Shown: positions 4,021 through 5,636 of the stretch, piece by piece | Numbering within the stretch: position 1 is the stretch's first letter | Layout of the letters: each line of letters opens with the position of its first letter | Source of the DNA: CAZYTO01 sp964650405 | GTDB taxonomy: Bacteria; Acidobacteriota; Thermoanaerobaculia; Gp7-AA8 | Length of the DNA stretch: 5,636 nucleotides | NCBI GenBank assembly: GCA_964650405.1 | Contig: CAZYTO010000326.1 | Location: 1-5,636 of the forward strand | Reading direction: 5' to 3' | Translations under genes and position numbers: made by a program | Notes under the pieces: generated by a model | Databases searched by the model: none | What the model saw: only the letters and a program-made list of their open reading frames with translations | Told to the model about the DNA's origin: nothing

Positions 4021-5636
4021 CTTCTCGGTGCCTTGTCGCAACGGCGTGACCAAGCCGCTCGATTCACGGCGCCCGAGCGCCCGCTCGCTGCTCGCCCGTC
4101 TCCCGCTCGCCCGGTTGCCGCTCGCCCCTCTCCCGCCCCCGGCTCGCTCGTGTAGTAGACCGTGTAGTTGCGCAGCTCCGCCACGACCCGATAGCGCTGC
4201 CGCAACAGCGCGAGCAGCTCCGGCAGCTCCGGCATCGGGTCGCCGTTGATCTGCAGCCGCTTCTTGACGATCGCCCAGCGCACGTGGCGCGCAACGGCCA
4301 GGGCGGCAATCTCGTGCGGCGTGTACGGATTGACCGTGTGGTCGAACATGAGCACCGGAAAGCGCGGCCGGCGGCCGGTGGCGAAGTGGAAGAGATCTTC
4401 CCCCGGCACGGCCAGAATGGCGTCGTCCTGGGGAATGTGGCGGCCGCTCCACGCCACCAGCTCTTCGAAGTCGGGCAGCCACGGCCCGCGGACGACCATG
4501 CCCCGCAAGGCCGGGAGCGCGCTGTGGTGCGGCTCCCCTTCGGCGACCTTCGCGTAGGTGAGACGCTCGTTCTGCGCGACATAAAGCCAGCCGTGATGCA
4601 GCATCACCAGGGCCACGACGATGGCCGGCACGAGCGGCGCATCGAGCTCGCGCCAGACCACCGCCAGCAGCAGCACCAGCAGGGGCCAGATGCCGTACGT
4701 CGAGCCCCACGTGCTCTGCGAGAGGAAGGCACCGAGAATCGCGGCGATGACGAAGAGGGAGAAGGTGGTCCGCGTGCGGACCGCGACGACGAGCGCCAGT
4801 ACGATCAGGAGCGGCCAGAGACGGAGGAAGTTGATCTGGTGCTCGACGGGATCGTCTGTGATGAAGAGCCGCCACTCGCTCCAGAGCCACGGCACGACGA
4901 TGAGCCAGCGCGCCCGGCGGACGAACAAGGCCACAACCGCGACGGCGAGCCACCACCACAACGTGGAGTCGTCGAAGATCGTCAGTTGCTGCGAGAGCGG
5001 AGGCAGGCGCCGCTCGGCTGCGAACCGGATCGTCCAGTGCAGGTAGTTGTCGAGCCCGCACCACGCCGCGATCCCGGCCGCAAGCGTCGCCGTGCCGAGG
5101 ACCAGCCCGGCCGCGGAGCGCCAGGAGCGCTCGAGGAGGAACAGCAGCAGCGCCGCGGCGGCGAAGGCCAGGCCGATGTTCTGCTTGGCGATCAGCGGAA
5201 GGGCGCAGGCCGCGCCGAGCAGCACGGAGCCTGTCGCATGGTGCGCTCGCCCGTCCTCCCCCGCTCGCCGCTCGCCATCTCCCGCTCGCCATCCCCTTAC
5301 CATCCAATGACACAACACGATCAACATCAGCCCCGTATCAGGGTCATAAAACGGATTCGGGATGATGCAGTAGACGCCGAGGAGCACGAGGGGCGAGGTC
5401 AGGGCCAGGGCGGCGGGGAACGGAACGAAGCGGCGCACGATGCGATATGCGAGCGCCGTTGCAAGAGCGCAGGCCAGAGCGGCATAGGCCACGTGGTGCC
5501 AGTAGACGCGGCCGAAGAGACGGATCAACAGGGCCTGGAGGGAGAACGTCAGCGGCGCGTACGGAAACGGAAAGTCGCGATAGGGAACATCGCCGCCGGC
5601 GATGCGCGTGGCATTCTCGAGAACGTACCCCGCCAC
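3966..5636 (-). CDS. GT-C/PMT-like membrane glycosyltransferase, N-terminus outside window, repeat-derived insertions
   Basis: At least 556 residues are visible. The right edge cuts the 5' end, so the GTG at 5636 is probably not the start. The first visible segment, GYVLENATRIAGGDVPYRDF...YAPLT, matches the first periplasmic loop and amphipathic region of GT-C glycosyltransferases (ArnT/PMT-like), which move sugars from polyprenyl-phosphate donors. The key acidic residues normally lie just upstream, outside the window. About ten or more hydrophobic helices follow (roughly 26-42, 47-66, 72-92, 101-113, 136-151, 153-170, 174-193, 225-240, 270-287, 291-306, 315-349), with NPFYDPDTG (94-102) and STYGIWPLL (312-320). 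A soluble C-terminal domain (about 350-498) contains ILAVPGEDLFHFATGRRPRFP. Residues 115-134 and 499-556 are Arg/Gly-rich and derive from repeat DNA. Substrate and pathway cannot be told; cell-envelope glycan or glycolipid assembly is likely. Confidence 0.8.
   Translation of the reverse strand: MAGYVLENATRIAGGDVPYRDFPFPYAPLTFSLQALLIRLFGRVYWHHVAYAALACALATALAYRIVRRFVPFPAALALTSPLVLLGVYCIIPNPFYDPDTGLMLIVLCHWMVRGWRAGDGERRAGEDGRAHHATGSVLLGAACALPLIAKQNIGLAFAAAALLLFLLERSWRSAAGLVLGTATLAAGIAAWCGLDNYLHWTIRFAAERRLPPLSQQLTIFDDSTLWWWLAVAVVALFVRRARWLIVVPWLWSEWRLFITDDPVEHQINFLRLWPLLIVLALVVAVRTRTTFSLFVIAAILGAFLSQSTWGSTYGIWPLLVLLLAVVWRELDAPLVPAIVVALVMLHHGWLYVAQNERLTYAKVAEGEPHHSALPALRGMVVRGPWLPDFEELVAWSGRHIPQDDAILAVPGEDLFHFATGRRPRFPVLMFDHTVNPYTPHEIAALAVARHVRWAIVKKRLQINGDPMPELPELLALLRQRYRVVAELRNYTVYYTSEPGAGEGRAATGRAGDGRAASGRSGAVNRAAWSRRCDKAPRRHPLPPGEGRRGAPIAMH
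4054..4142 (-). repeat. CGCTCGCC array, copy 2, with 17-bp anchor, translated as a C-terminal tail
   Basis: The 17-mer GCCGCTCGATTCACGGC (4054-4070) is identical to the one at 3610-3626. It is followed by units at 4082, 4089, 4104, 4119 and 4134; the last four are 15 bp apart. Because 15 bp is five codons, the array reads on the minus strand as a five-residue repeat (GRAAT, GRAGD, GRAAS) at the end of the glycosyltransferase-like protein. Confidence 0.75.
5235..5294 (-). repeat. CGCTCGCC array, copy 3, in frame inside the membrane protein gene
   Basis: CGCTCGCC occurs at 5244, 5262, 5269 and 5283, with spacings of 18, 7 and 14 bp, suggesting a heptamer-based unit. The 17-bp anchor seen at the other two arrays is absent. 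The segment encodes GWRAGDGERRAGEDGRAHHA, a hydrophilic loop between two hydrophobic helices (residues 115-134). The net length keeps the frame open. Confidence 0.7.

Noticed and set aside
4054..4142. CRISPR-like array
   Set aside because: The repeat units are only 7-15 bp and degenerate, there are no unique spacers, and no cas genes are visible.
3415..4155. Plus-strand open frame across the repeat region
   Set aside because: Its translation is made of repeat-derived peptides (for example HPLPAGEGRS and runs of RPSPARP), with no sign of a real gene.

Overview
The window is a GC-rich stretch of bacterial DNA. All four genes read on the minus strand, so transcription runs from the right edge to the left. 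Codon third positions are strongly G/C. The LigD protein, the AlkZ-like protein and the many short interspersed repeats suit a large-genome soil or sediment bacterium (Acidobacteriota, Methylomirabilota/Rokubacteria or Myxococcota-like). The phylum cannot be fixed from this sequence.

In transcription order, the right part (5636 to 3966) is a multi-pass membrane protein of the GT-C / PMT-like glycosyltransferase type, cut off at its N-terminus by the window edge. Two repeat-derived segments are fused in frame to this gene. One is an Arg/Gly-rich insertion between membrane helices. The other is a 58-residue C-terminal tail that runs through a 15-bp-period array and a hairpin element before reaching a stop.

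Positions 3398 to 3965 hold no convincing gene. This stretch is a mosaic of interspersed repeats: two inverted copies of a roughly 100-bp structured element bounded by ACACCCTCTCCC and GTGAGGGG, a second copy of the CGCTCGCC array with its 17-bp anchor, a strong GC hairpin, a G-rich run and a 9-bp dyad.

Next come three closely spaced genes that look like a DNA-repair operon: a small unrecognised protein (3397 to 2936), then after 42 bp a two-domain DNA ligase D with ligase and polymerase modules but no phosphoesterase (2893 to 863), then after 118 bp an AlkZ/YcaQ-like winged-helix protein that runs off the left edge (744 to 1). LigD would fill and seal double-strand breaks with Ku, which is not in the window. 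The AlkZ-like protein may be a DNA glycosylase. The junction between these last two genes carries a near-perfect inverted repeat of about 45 bp per arm. One arm lies inside the first codons of the AlkZ-like gene.

The most unusual content is the repeat biology: structured elements whose paired arms differ between copies while pairing is kept, and repeat arrays that have become coding sequence. I see no clear evidence of a new multi-gene enzyme system.
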